Assembly (NCBI RefSeq): GCF_004310325.1 | Contig: NZ_SIRT01000002.1 | Span: 62,001 to 126,000, forward strand | Length of the DNA stretch: 64,000 bases | Reading direction: 5' to 3' | DNA from: Hyunsoonleella flava | GTDB lineage: Bacteria > Bacteroidota > Bacteroidia > Flavobacteriales > Flavobacteriaceae | In this document: positions 42,551-51,244 of the stretch, one piece after another | Numbering within the stretch: the first letter of the stretch is position 1 | Layout: each line of letters starts with the position of its first letter | Made by a program: the position numbers and the translations under genes | Notes under the pieces: model-generated | Database searches by the model: none | Told to the model about the DNA's origin: nothing | Seen by the model: the letters and a program-made list of their open reading frames with translations, nothing else

Positions 42551-44329
42551 ATGAAGAATATATCAAAAAGAATAACAACGTTATTGCTGTTGATGCTGGT
42601 TTTTACCGCATGCGATAAGGATAATATAGATCCAATAACCGAAGTAGATCCAGGGCCTGACGCGGGTGCACCGCTTATTACGATTATGAAACCCACCAAC
42701 GGGTTCGAAATTCAAGTTCCAGAGCCTGTAACCTCAATAGACATAGAGTTTAAGGCAGAAGATGATATTGAACTGGATAACATTGTAGTAGAATTAAATG
42801 GTGTGCAAATAGCTTCGTACGAGAATGAAGTTAATGATACGTTTTTAGATTATCGCATTGTTACCAGAGATTTTAACTACGACAATATTCCAACAGGAGA
42901 CCATGTGCTTACTGTAAAAGCAACTGATATTGCAGGAAATACTGCGACAGCAATGTCTAGTTTCAGTAAAAAACCACCTTACACACCTTTGTTTAGTGGA
43001 GAAATGTTCTACATGCCTTTTGATGGTAGTTTTACAAATTTGATATCCTTCGATGAAGCTACAGAAGTAGGTTCTCCAGGTTTTGCTGGGGAAGCTAAAG
43101 TAGGATCTAATGCTTATGCTGGTGCTGCTGATTCTTACTTAACAGTTCCTACTGCTGGCATGCTAGGTGATGAATTTAGTGCTTCGTTTTGGTATAAAGT
43201 AAATGCTACTCCAGATCGTGCAGGAATATTGGTAATTGGTCCGGAAGATACCGGTAATGCCAATTTCCCAGATTCTCAAAACAATAGAACTTCTGGTTTC
43301 AGGTTGTTTAGAGAGAATGCAGGCGGTATGCAACGTATTAAATTAAATGTTGGTAGAGGGGATGGAGATTCATGGTTTGATGGTGGCGCAGCAGCTGATA
43401 TTGATCCTTCAGCGAACGAATGGGTGCATATAGCATTTACCATTTCTCAATCGGAAGCGGTAGTATATATTGATGGGCAAGTGGTAAGACAAGGCGCCTT
43501 TAGTGGTGTAGATTGGACAGGTTGTGATATTTTATCCATAATGTCCGGAGAGCCAAGGTTTTCAGGATGGAACCATAGATCAGATTCGAGTTTCATGGAT
43601 GAACTAAGATTATTCAATAAAGCATTAACCCAAAGTGAAGTTACCAATTTAAAGGCTCAGGGTAGTAAAATATTCAACATGTCATTTGATGGAAGTTATA
43701 CCGAATCTATTAGCAAAACTGATGCTACCGAAGTAGGGTCGCCTGGTTTTGCTGGAGAATCTAAAGCTGGTATCAATGCATACGCAGGTGCAGCAGATTC
43801 ATATTTAACGTTTCCAACTGATGGAATGCTTGGAGACGAATTAAGTGCGGCATTTTGGTACAAAGTAAATGCTACACCAGACCGTGCAGGTATTTTAGTA
43901 ATTGGTCCTGAAGATACAGATAATGCTAACTTCCCAGATTCTCAAAATGATAGATCTTCAGGATTTAGACTGTTTAGAGAGAATGCGGGAGGTATGCAAC
44001 GCATTAAGCTGAATGTAGGTAGAGGTGATGGTGATTCTTGGTTTGATGGTGGAGCAGCAGCAGATATTGATCCTGCGTCCAATGAATGGGTACACATTGC
44101 ATTTACCGTTTCGCAAACAGAAGCAGCAGTGTATATCAATGGTCAAGTGGTGAGAGACGGAACCTATGGAGGTGTGGACTGGACAGGTTGTGATATTTTA
44201 TCCATAATGTCAGGAGCACCACGATTCACAGGTTGGAACCATAGATCAGACTCAAGCTTTATTGATGAGTTACAGATATTCAATAAAGCACTTTCTCAGA
44301 CAGAAATTCAAGCCGTTATGGACAATTAA
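42551..44329 (+). CDS. Surface lipoprotein with tandem LamG domains, probable SGBP
   Basis: 592 residues. Lipobox Cys21 (VFTAC), an Ig-like domain (about 45-140) with a cadherin-like DDIELDNIVVELNG pattern, then two LamG/concanavalin-like domains at about 152-370 and 374-592. The two domains have a 222-residue period and are nearly identical in protein sequence (the GDGDSWFDGGAAADIDP and WNHRSDSSF segments match), while the codons differ at many third positions. Position after susD is that of a surface glycan-binding protein. The bound glycan is inferred from the neighbours. Confidence 0.85.
   Translation: MKNISKRITTLLLLMLVFTACDKDNIDPITEVDPGPDAGAPLITIMKPTNGFEIQVPEPVTSIDIEFKAEDDIELDNIVVELNGVQIASYENEVNDTFLDYRIVTRDFNYDNIPTGDHVLTVKATDIAGNTATAMSSFSKKPPYTPLFSGEMFYMPFDGSFTNLISFDEATEVGSPGFAGEAKVGSNAYAGAADSYLTVPTAGMLGDEFSASFWYKVNATPDRAGILVIGPEDTGNANFPDSQNNRTSGFRLFRENAGGMQRIKLNVGRGDGDSWFDGGAAADIDPSANEWVHIAFTISQSEAVVYIDGQVVRQGAFSGVDWTGCDILSIMSGEPRFSGWNHRSDSSFMDELRLFNKALTQSEVTNLKAQGSKIFNMSFDGSYTESISKTDATEVGSPGFAGESKAGINAYAGAADSYLTFPTDGMLGDELSAAFWYKVNATPDRAGILVIGPEDTDNANFPDSQNDRSSGFRLFRENAGGMQRIKLNVGRGDGDSWFDGGAAADIDPASNEWVHIAFTVSQTEAAVYINGQVVRDGTYGGVDWTGCDILSIMSGAPRFTGWNHRSDSSFIDELQIFNKALSQTEIQAVMDN
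43019..44326 (+). repeat. Tandem 666-bp LamG-coding repeat
   Basis: The second copy begins about 666 bp after the first (compare the GATGG of the FDGS codons at 43022 and 43688). Protein identity is near 90 percent by eye, but many synonymous changes separate the copies, so the duplication is not recent and the protein is conserved in both. Confidence 0.8.
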
Positions 44330-44381
44330 CGATAATGTATTAGTTTAGTTTAAATACAGAGTTTAGTTTATTTAGTTAAGA

Positions 44382-44411
44382 TTTTAGCCACGCTTTTTGG
44401 CGTGGCTAAAA
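44382..44411 (+). promoter_or_regulatory. Strong 12-bp hairpin between the binding and enzyme genes
   Basis: TTTTAGCCACGC (44382-44393) pairs perfectly with GCGTGGCTAAAA (44400-44411), 6-nt loop. It lies between the LamG gene and the first GH144 gene. There is no U-run after the stem, so it is not a standard terminator; it may cap the upstream mRNA or set the ratio of importer to enzymes. Confidence 0.6.
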
Positions 44412-44428
44412 TTAATGTACTCGTTTTT

Positions 44429-45784
44429 ATGAAGATAAAAGTATATATCCTACCGATTCTTTGCCTTATTTTATTCAACTGTAAAGAGAACAATCAAAAA
44501 GACTTGGCGGTTAAAAACAAAGCTAGTTTTGCCATAGACGATGAAGCGTTACTGGACAAAATTCAAAAACAAACCTTCAATTACTTTTGGGATGGTGCCG
44601 AACCTAATTCTGGTCTAGCTCCAGAACGTTTGCACATGGATAACATTTATCCTACCTCCCCAAAACATACAGTAACTACTGGAGGAACAGGATTTGGAAT
44701 GATGGCTATCTTGGTGGGGGTAAAACGAGGTTTTATCACGAGGGAACAGGCATTAAATAGATTCCAAAAAATGATTGATTTTTTGGAGAAGGCTGATAGA
44801 TTTCATGGTGCATGGTCCCATTGGATAGATGGACAAACAGGTAAAGTGTACCCTTTCAGCAAAAAGGATAATGGCGGCGATCTGGTAGAAACGGCTTTTC
44901 TGGTTCAAGGTATGTTAACTGTTGCAGAATACTTCAAAAATGGCAATGAAGAGGAGCAAAAGCTTGTAGAAAAAATTGATAAACTTTGGCGCGAAGTAGA
45001 ATGGGATTGGTACACCAAAGGCGAGGATGTATTGTATTGGCATTGGTCGCCCGAATATAAATGGGAAAAGAATTTTCCTGTTGGGGGCTATAACGAATGT
45101 TTGATTATGTATGTTTTAGCTGCAGCATCACCTACGCATTCTGTAAGTGCAGATGTCTATCACAAAGGCTGGGCACGAAACGATTCAATAATTTCTAAAG
45201 ATACCATGTATGGTATTCCTACTATTTTGAATTATTATGAGCATAACGATGACAAAATAGGCCCATTGTTTTGGGCACATTATTCCTATTTAGGATTGAA
45301 CCCTAAAGGATTGAATGACAAGTATGCAGACTATTGGAAATTGGTGCAAAACCACGCAAAAATTCATCATAAGCATTCTATTGAAAACCCAAATGACTAC
45401 AAAGGTTATGGAGATAGTATTTGGGGTTTAACTTCAAGCTATTCAGTAAAAGGCTATAAAGGGCATAGACCCGATAGGGATTTAGGTGTTGTTTCGCCCA
45501 CTGCAGCATTATCGTCATTTCCATATACACCTAAAGCTAGTATGAAAATGCTCAAAAAATTATATAAGGATCACGATAGTTTAATTGGAAAATACGGTCC
45601 TTATGATGCGTTCAGTTTTGAACACAATTGGTATAATCCACGTTATTTGGCAATAGATCAAGGCCCAATTCCAGTTATGATTGAGAATCATCGTTCAGGA
45701 ATGCTATGGGATTTATTCATGCAAAACGAAGAAGTTCAAAACGGGTTAGATAAGTTAGGGTTCACGTACAAAAAAAGCGAATAG
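44429..45784 (+). CDS. GH144-family (PF10091) endo-beta-1,2-glucanase-like lipoprotein, copy 1
   Basis: From the ATG at 44429 the protein has 451 residues with a lipobox Cys (LILFNC, about 18). The family core is clear: FNYFWDGAEPNSGLAPER, TTGGTGFGMMAILVGV, FHGAWSHWIDGQTGK, NGGDLVETAFLVQG, then a C-terminal LAIDQGPIPVMIENHRSG. The alpha/alpha-barrel family includes endo-beta-1,2-glucanases. An in-frame GTG at 44402 lies within the hairpin and is unlikely as a start. The gene is 4 bp from its paralogue. Confidence 0.85.
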   Translation: MKIKVYILPILCLILFNCKENNQKDLAVKNKASFAIDDEALLDKIQKQTFNYFWDGAEPNSGLAPERLHMDNIYPTSPKHTVTTGGTGFGMMAILVGVKRGFITREQALNRFQKMIDFLEKADRFHGAWSHWIDGQTGKVYPFSKKDNGGDLVETAFLVQGMLTVAEYFKNGNEEEQKLVEKIDKLWREVEWDWYTKGEDVLYWHWSPEYKWEKNFPVGGYNECLIMYVLAAASPTHSVSADVYHKGWARNDSIISKDTMYGIPTILNYYEHNDDKIGPLFWAHYSYLGLNPKGLNDKYADYWKLVQNHAKIHHKHSIENPNDYKGYGDSIWGLTSSYSVKGYKGHRPDRDLGVVSPTAALSSFPYTPKASMKMLKKLYKDHDSLIGKYGPYDAFSFEHNWYNPRYLAIDQGPIPVMIENHRSGMLWDLFMQNEEVQNGLDKLGFTYKKSE

Positions 45785-45788
45785 ATTT

Positions 45789-47159
45789 ATGAAGCGATTT
45801 GCAGTGATATTATTGTGTCTTGCAATGTTTTCCTGTGGAAAAGATAGTGGTCCAGGATATCAAGAACCTTATATTCCAGGTTCAGATGATGAACCAGAAA
45901 CCATTGTTCCCTTAAGCGATGAGGAGATGATGGATTTGGTTCAAAAGGAAACATTTAAATACTTTTGGGATTTTGCCCATCCAGCTTCCGGAGGGGCCAA
46001 AGAACGGTATCACCCTGACGAACCCTCTCTAAATCAAGAGGTGGTTACAACTGGCGGTACGGGTTTTGGTCTAATGGCAATTTTGGTTGGTATAGAACGT
46101 GGCTACGTTACAAGGGCTGAGGCAGTGTCTAGGTTAAACACTTTACTAACTTTTCTCGAAAATGCAAATAGATTTCATGGAGCATGGTCTCATTGGATTA
46201 ATGGGGATACTGGGACTGTAATGCCCTTCGGAGCCAATGATGATGGTGGTGATTTGGTTGAAACCGCTTTTTTAGTGCAAGGATTAATTTGTGTTAAGGA
46301 GTATTTTAAAAATGGTTCGGATACCGAAAAGGCTTTAGCTGAAAAAGCCGATACACTTTGGAAAGGTGTAGAGTGGAACTGGTACACCCAAAACCAAAAT
46401 GCATTGTATTGGCATTGGAGCCCAAACCATGGTTTTGATATTAATTTGAAGTTAACAGGATATAATGAGGTAATGATTACCTATATTCTCGCAGCAGCAT
46501 CACCCGAGTATTCCATAGAAAAAGAGGTGTATGAAGAAGGTTGGGCAAGTAATGGCGGTATCATGTCTTCCGCATCACAGTATGGTTTTCCATTGGTGTT
46601 GAGGCATGCTGGAGGTTCTAACTTAGGCGGACCTTTATTCTTTAGTCATTATTCGTTTTTAGGTTTGAACCCAAAAACCTTGAGTGATCAGTATGGCAAC
46701 TATTGGAATGCAGCGGTAAATCATACTAAGATTAATCGGCAATACTGTATTGTAAATCCTAAAAATTATACTGGTTATGGAGAAGACCTTTGGGGCTTAA
46801 CGGCTAGTTACTCCAGAAATGCTGATGGCTCTAGAGGGTATTCGGCGCACAGTCCCTCAAACGATAAAGGTGTGATTTCGCCAACAGCAGCAATAAGTTC
46901 TATACCATATACACCATCGGAATCTTTAAAAGTGATGCACTATCTCTATCAACATAAAGATAAAACACTGGGGCCAGCAGGGTTTTACGATGCCTTGAGT
47001 CCTCACTATAATTTCTGGGTAACCAAAACGTATTTAGCCATAGATCAGGGGCCTCAAATCGTTATGATTGAAAACCATAGAACAGGATTACTTTGGAATT
47101 TATTCATGCAAAATGAAGATGTCAAGAAAGGATTGGATAAATTAGGGTTTAATTATTAA
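45789..47159 (+). CDS. GH144-family endo-beta-1,2-glucanase-like lipoprotein, copy 2
   Basis: 456 residues, lipobox Cys16 (LAMFSC), then an acidic linker and the same core (FKYFWDFAHPASGGAKER, TTGGTGFGLMAILVGI, FHGAWSHWINGDTG, DGGDLVETAFLVQG, LAIDQGPQIVMIENHRTG). It is a diverged tandem paralogue of the preceding gene. Two surface or periplasmic glucanases could split work between long and short chains. Activity on beta-1,2-glucan is inferred from the family. Confidence 0.85.
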   Translation: MKRFAVILLCLAMFSCGKDSGPGYQEPYIPGSDDEPETIVPLSDEEMMDLVQKETFKYFWDFAHPASGGAKERYHPDEPSLNQEVVTTGGTGFGLMAILVGIERGYVTRAEAVSRLNTLLTFLENANRFHGAWSHWINGDTGTVMPFGANDDGGDLVETAFLVQGLICVKEYFKNGSDTEKALAEKADTLWKGVEWNWYTQNQNALYWHWSPNHGFDINLKLTGYNEVMITYILAAASPEYSIEKEVYEEGWASNGGIMSSASQYGFPLVLRHAGGSNLGGPLFFSHYSFLGLNPKTLSDQYGNYWNAAVNHTKINRQYCIVNPKNYTGYGEDLWGLTASYSRNADGSRGYSAHSPSNDKGVISPTAAISSIPYTPSESLKVMHYLYQHKDKTLGPAGFYDALSPHYNFWVTKTYLAIDQGPQIVMIENHRTGLLWNLFMQNEDVKKGLDKLGFNY

Positions 47160-47170
47160 AAAAGACAGGT

Positions 47171-47974
47171 ATGAATTCATTTTATAAATATGCGTTATCG
47201 CTCCTTGTATTCTGCTTGGTAAATTCAGTTGTAGCGCAGCATCAAAAGCTTTACGAAAAAAAAGAGTTTATTCATGAATCAGATACACTATTGTATCGCG
47301 TGTTGATGCCCAAGGATTTCGATGAAACAAAACAATACCCAGTAGTGTTGTTTCTCCATGGTGCAGGTGAAAGAGGCAACGATAATAATGCGCAATTGGT
47401 ACACGGAAGCAAGTTGTTTTTAAATCCGGTTAACCGACGTGTTTTTCCCGCTATAATTGTTTTTCCACAATGTCCTAAAAAATCATTTTGGGCAAATGCC
47501 ACAGTCGATAGAAACTCAAGGCCTATAAAATTGGAATTTCCTTTGGATATAGCACCAACAAAACCATTGGATTTAGTGATGAAATTGATGGATGACATGG
47601 TGTCTAAACCTTATGTTGATGCACAACGTATTTATGTTGGTGGATTGTCCATGGGTGGCATGGGCACTTTTGAAATTGTTTATAGAAAACCTGAATTTTT
47701 CGCTGCGGCCTTTTCTATTTGTGGGGCTGGAAACCCTGAAGCTACTAAGTATTATGCTAAAACCACCCCGTTTTGGGTGTTTCATGGTGCTAAGGACGAT
47801 GTTGTGAATCCCCAATCTTCTGTAAAAATGATCGAAGGTATTTTAAAACATGGTGGGAAACCTAGTTTTTCCTTATATGCAAATGACAATCATAATAGTT
47901 GGGATTCTGCTTTTGCTGAATCTGAATTATTACCATGGTTGTTTTCTAACACAAAAACATTAAAAAATGAATAA
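47171..47974 (+). CDS. Secreted alpha/beta-hydrolase, esterase-like
   Basis: 267 residues, signal peptide ending VVAQ (about 22). The fold is that of dienelactone-hydrolase/phospholipase-type esterases: VVLFLHGAGERGNDN oxyanion region, nucleophile elbow GLSMGGMG, and a C-terminal His in NDNHNSWD. A role in removing ester groups (for example acetyl or succinyl) from the glycan is likely from context. It overlaps the GH3 gene by 8 bp. Confidence 0.8.
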   Translation: MNSFYKYALSLLVFCLVNSVVAQHQKLYEKKEFIHESDTLLYRVLMPKDFDETKQYPVVLFLHGAGERGNDNNAQLVHGSKLFLNPVNRRVFPAIIVFPQCPKKSFWANATVDRNSRPIKLEFPLDIAPTKPLDLVMKLMDDMVSKPYVDAQRIYVGGLSMGGMGTFEIVYRKPEFFAAAFSICGAGNPEATKYYAKTTPFWVFHGAKDDVVNPQSSVKMIEGILKHGGKPSFSLYANDNHNSWDSAFAESELLPWLFSNTKTLKNE

Positions 47975-50222
47975 AACGCTAGCCAAATTTTTTATACTTC
48001 TATTTGCTGTTACCACTTTTAGTTGTAAAACAGAATCGAAAAATACAGTCCATCATTCTGAAGAAACTGCCTATGATGCAAAGGTAGATTCATTGATGAG
48101 TTTAATGACGTTAAAGGAAAAAATAGGTCAAACCGTAATGTACAGTGGCGGTTGGAGTGTTACTGGGCCAGTAATAAGTTCTAATAATAAGAAGTTCATT
48201 AAAGAAGGAAGTGTGGGAGCTATGCTTAATGTATATTCTGTAAAAGGCACCAAAGATTTGCAGAAAATGGCTGTAGAAGACACCCGTTTGGGGATTCCGT
48301 TGTTATTTGGTTATGATGTAATTCATGGGTTTAAAACTATTTTTCCTATCAATTTAGGATTGGCAGCTAGTTTTGATTTAGAAGATATTGAAAAAGGCTC
48401 TAGAATAGCAGCTGAAGAAGCATCAGCCGAAGGCATTCATTGGACTTTCGCGCCTATGGTAGATATAGGTAGAGACCCACGTTGGGGTCGGATTTCTGAA
48501 GGGGCTGGAGAAGATGTGTATTTGGGTAGCGAAATAGCAAAAGCTTATGTAAGAGGATTTCAAGGAGAAGATCTTTCAAAACACAATACCATTTTAGCCT
48601 GTGCTAAACATTTCGTGGGTTATGGTGCTGCACAAGCGGGTCGCGATTATCATACCGTAAATATGGGGATGGATGAACTAAGAAATACGTATTTACCGCC
48701 TTTTGAAGCTGCAGTTGAAGAAGGCGTAGAAACCTTTATGACAGCATTTAACGAAGTTAACGGCGTGCCTGCAACCGGAAATAAATTTCTTTACAGAGAT
48801 ATTTTGAGAGATGAATGGGGCTTTAATGGTTTCGTGGTAACAGACTACACAGCCATCAATGAGTTGGTGATGCACGGATACGCTAAAGACCGAAAGCACG
48901 CTACAGAATTAGCGATAAAAGCGGGTATAGACCAAGATATGATGAGTAGTGCCAATCGTGAATTTTTGGAAGAATTGGTTAATGAAGGAAAAGTAGATGA
49001 GGCATTAATTGATGATGCCTGCAGAAGAATTCTGTTGGCAAAATATAAGTTAGGACTCTTTGACGATCCCTATAGATATTGTGATGAACAGCGCGAAAAG
49101 GAAACCATTTATAAACCAGAGTATCTGGAAGCTGCCCGAAAATCTGCTGCGATGTGTTCCGTGCTATTAAAGAATGACGATAAAGCATTACCATTAAACA
49201 ATAACCAAACGATAGCGTTAATTGGTCCACTAGTAAAAGATAAAGAAAACATTCTAGGAAATTGGGGTGCCGCAGGCGATAGAACAGGAAAAGCTATTAG
49301 CGTGCATCAAGGCATTCAAGAATATTTAAACGATTCTAAAATTATTTTCGCCAAAGGTTGTGAAATTGAAGGAGATGATACTAGTGAGTTTGGTAAAGCC
49401 ATTAGTGCAGCTAGAAAAGCAGATAAAGTGGTAATGGTAATGGGAGAAGATTACGATATGAGCGGGGAAGCCGCAAGTAGAACCAATATCAATCTTCCTG
49501 GAAGTCAAACCGAATTGATTAAAGCGATTAGAAAGGCAGTACCTAACAAAAAAATTATTTTGGTATTGATGAATGGACGCCCTCTTGATTTATCTGAAGA
49601 AGATACTTTGGCAGATGCCATTCTTGAAACTTGGTTTCCAGGAACGAGCGGAGGCCACGGAGTTGCTGATGTGATTTTTGGAGCCTATAATCCTTCCGGA
49701 AAATTACCGCTAACCTTTCCAAGAACATTGGGGCAAGTGCCTATTTATTATAATATGAAGAATACAGGACGCCCAATCCCGCCAGATAACCCACATGAAG
49801 ACTATAAATCTCATTATTTAGATGCACCAAATACACCATTATATCCTTTTGGTCATGGCTTAAGTTATACCACATTTGATTATTCTGATGTAAAACTTTC
49901 AAGTAAAACAATCGGGTTTTCAGATACGTTAACAGCATCAGCCACTATTACAAATACGGGCGATTATGATGGTCATGAAGTAGTACAACTCTATATTCAT
50001 GATAAGGTTGGAAGCTTAACGCGACCAGTAAAGGAACTTAAAGGTTTCAAAAAAATATTTCTTAAAAAAGGCGAAAGTAAAACGGTGAGTTTTGATGTAA
50101 CGGTTGAAGACTTAAAGTATTACAATGCCAACAATACATTCGATGTAGAGCCAGGTGAGTTTGAAATTGCCATTAAAGGGTCTTCAGATTTTGACTTTAA
50201 ACAATCATTCATATTGCAATAG
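47967..50222 (+). CDS. GH3 beta-glucosidase, lipoprotein
   Basis: 751 residues. Lipobox Cys20 (TTFSC), GH3 N-terminal barrel with catalytic nucleophile Asp293 in GFVVTDYTAI (usual motif SDW), C-terminal alpha/beta sandwich (NLPGSQTELIKAI) and a fibronectin-like end (GHEVVQLYIHDKVGSLTRPVKELKGF). It would remove terminal glucose from oligosaccharides released by the GH144 enzymes. Some GH3 enzymes next to GH144 genes act on sophorose-type beta-1,2 links. It has BglX-like organisation. Confidence 0.93.
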   Translation: MNKTLAKFFILLFAVTTFSCKTESKNTVHHSEETAYDAKVDSLMSLMTLKEKIGQTVMYSGGWSVTGPVISSNNKKFIKEGSVGAMLNVYSVKGTKDLQKMAVEDTRLGIPLLFGYDVIHGFKTIFPINLGLAASFDLEDIEKGSRIAAEEASAEGIHWTFAPMVDIGRDPRWGRISEGAGEDVYLGSEIAKAYVRGFQGEDLSKHNTILACAKHFVGYGAAQAGRDYHTVNMGMDELRNTYLPPFEAAVEEGVETFMTAFNEVNGVPATGNKFLYRDILRDEWGFNGFVVTDYTAINELVMHGYAKDRKHATELAIKAGIDQDMMSSANREFLEELVNEGKVDEALIDDACRRILLAKYKLGLFDDPYRYCDEQREKETIYKPEYLEAARKSAAMCSVLLKNDDKALPLNNNQTIALIGPLVKDKENILGNWGAAGDRTGKAISVHQGIQEYLNDSKIIFAKGCEIEGDDTSEFGKAISAARKADKVVMVMGEDYDMSGEAASRTNINLPGSQTELIKAIRKAVPNKKIILVLMNGRPLDLSEEDTLADAILETWFPGTSGGHGVADVIFGAYNPSGKLPLTFPRTLGQVPIYYNMKNTGRPIPPDNPHEDYKSHYLDAPNTPLYPFGHGLSYTTFDYSDVKLSSKTIGFSDTLTASATITNTGDYDGHEVVQLYIHDKVGSLTRPVKELKGFKKIFLKKGESKTVSFDVTVEDLKYYNANNTFDVEPGEFEIAIKGSSDFDFKQSFILQ

Positions 50223-50359
50223 AAAATATATTCAAGTCTGTTTAAAGTTAGGTAAAAAAAGGCTTAAATTAAATTAATTAACGTGAACAAAGTAAAGTTT
50301 GGTCATTAAGACTGAAACTTAGGTGTTATTGTTTTAATAAAAACCGACAAATAAAACAA

Positions 50360-51244
50360 ATGAAATATAGATTGTTTGTTATTTATCTGCTCTTCACCGT
50401 ATTTGCTTTTTCGCAAAATAAAACCACCTATACCTATGCCATAAAAAATTCAGATACTTTAAAACTAGATGTTTACAAACCTGATAACTTAAAGAAAAAT
50501 GATAGCTTACCAGTAGTGCTATGGATGCATGGTGGAGGTTTTGCTGGTGGAAATAGGGATAATCCGGATGAAGTAAAAATGATGAAATATCTAACTCAAA
50601 ATGGATATATAGGTATTTCAATTTCGTACAGATTATTATTAAAAGGATCAAAAACTGGCTCTGGTTGCAATTGCCCTAAAACCTTTAAATTAGATATATT
50701 CAGGCAAGCAGCTATTGATTATTTAGATGCTGCCAAATATGTGGTTAAAAACAAAACGATACTACAAATAGATCCCACAAGAATTATTGCGGGAGGAAGC
50801 AGTGCAGGAGCTGAGGGTGTTTTAAACGCTGTCTATCTGAAACACTTTTTTGTGGATGATATCTCAATTTATCATGATGTAGAATTTGCCGGTGTTATAT
50901 CACTTGCTGGTGCAGTTGTAAATTCAGATTATATTTCAAAAGAAAATGCAATACCAACGGTGTTATTTCATGGTACGGATGATAATTTAGTGCCTTTTGG
51001 AAAGGCGCCACACCATTATTGTACACCAGATAGATTAGGCTACTTAATTCTGGATGGTTCAGAAGTTATTGCCAATAAATTACATGGTTTAGATGCATCT
51101 TATTATTTCCATAATGTTGTGGGAGGTAGGCACGAATTGTGTCAAATCCCTTTTTCTAAACTGGATGACATATTAGCTTTTTTTGATAAGACTATCAATG
51201 ATGTTAAAGTAATTCAAACCAAACATACAATCCATAAAAAATGA
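50360..51244 (+). CDS. Secreted carboxylesterase-like alpha/beta-hydrolase
   Basis: 294 residues, signal peptide ending FAFSQ (about 19). The oxyanion motif is LWMHGGGFAGGNRDN, the nucleophile elbow AGGSSAGAEG, the acid in HGTDDNLVPFG, and the catalytic His in VGGRHELCQ. It resembles BD-FAE/acetyl-xylan-esterase-like enzymes. It overlaps the sulfatase gene by 4 bp (ATGA). A 137-bp gap before it may hold a second promoter. Second esterase of the locus. Confidence 0.85.
   Translation: MKYRLFVIYLLFTVFAFSQNKTTYTYAIKNSDTLKLDVYKPDNLKKNDSLPVVLWMHGGGFAGGNRDNPDEVKMMKYLTQNGYIGISISYRLLLKGSKTGSGCNCPKTFKLDIFRQAAIDYLDAAKYVVKNKTILQIDPTRIIAGGSSAGAEGVLNAVYLKHFFVDDISIYHDVEFAGVISLAGAVVNSDYISKENAIPTVLFHGTDDNLVPFGKAPHHYCTPDRLGYLILDGSEVIANKLHGLDASYYFHNVVGGRHELCQIPFSKLDDILAFFDKTINDVKVIQTKHTIHKK

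Noticed and set aside
42551-44329. Assembly duplication of the LamG region
   Set aside because: The copies differ at many silent sites, so they are not a sequencing or assembly repeat.
44402-44428. GTG start for the first GH144 gene
   Set aside because: It falls inside the hairpin arm and would place nine residues before a normal lipoprotein signal that begins at the ATG at 44429.
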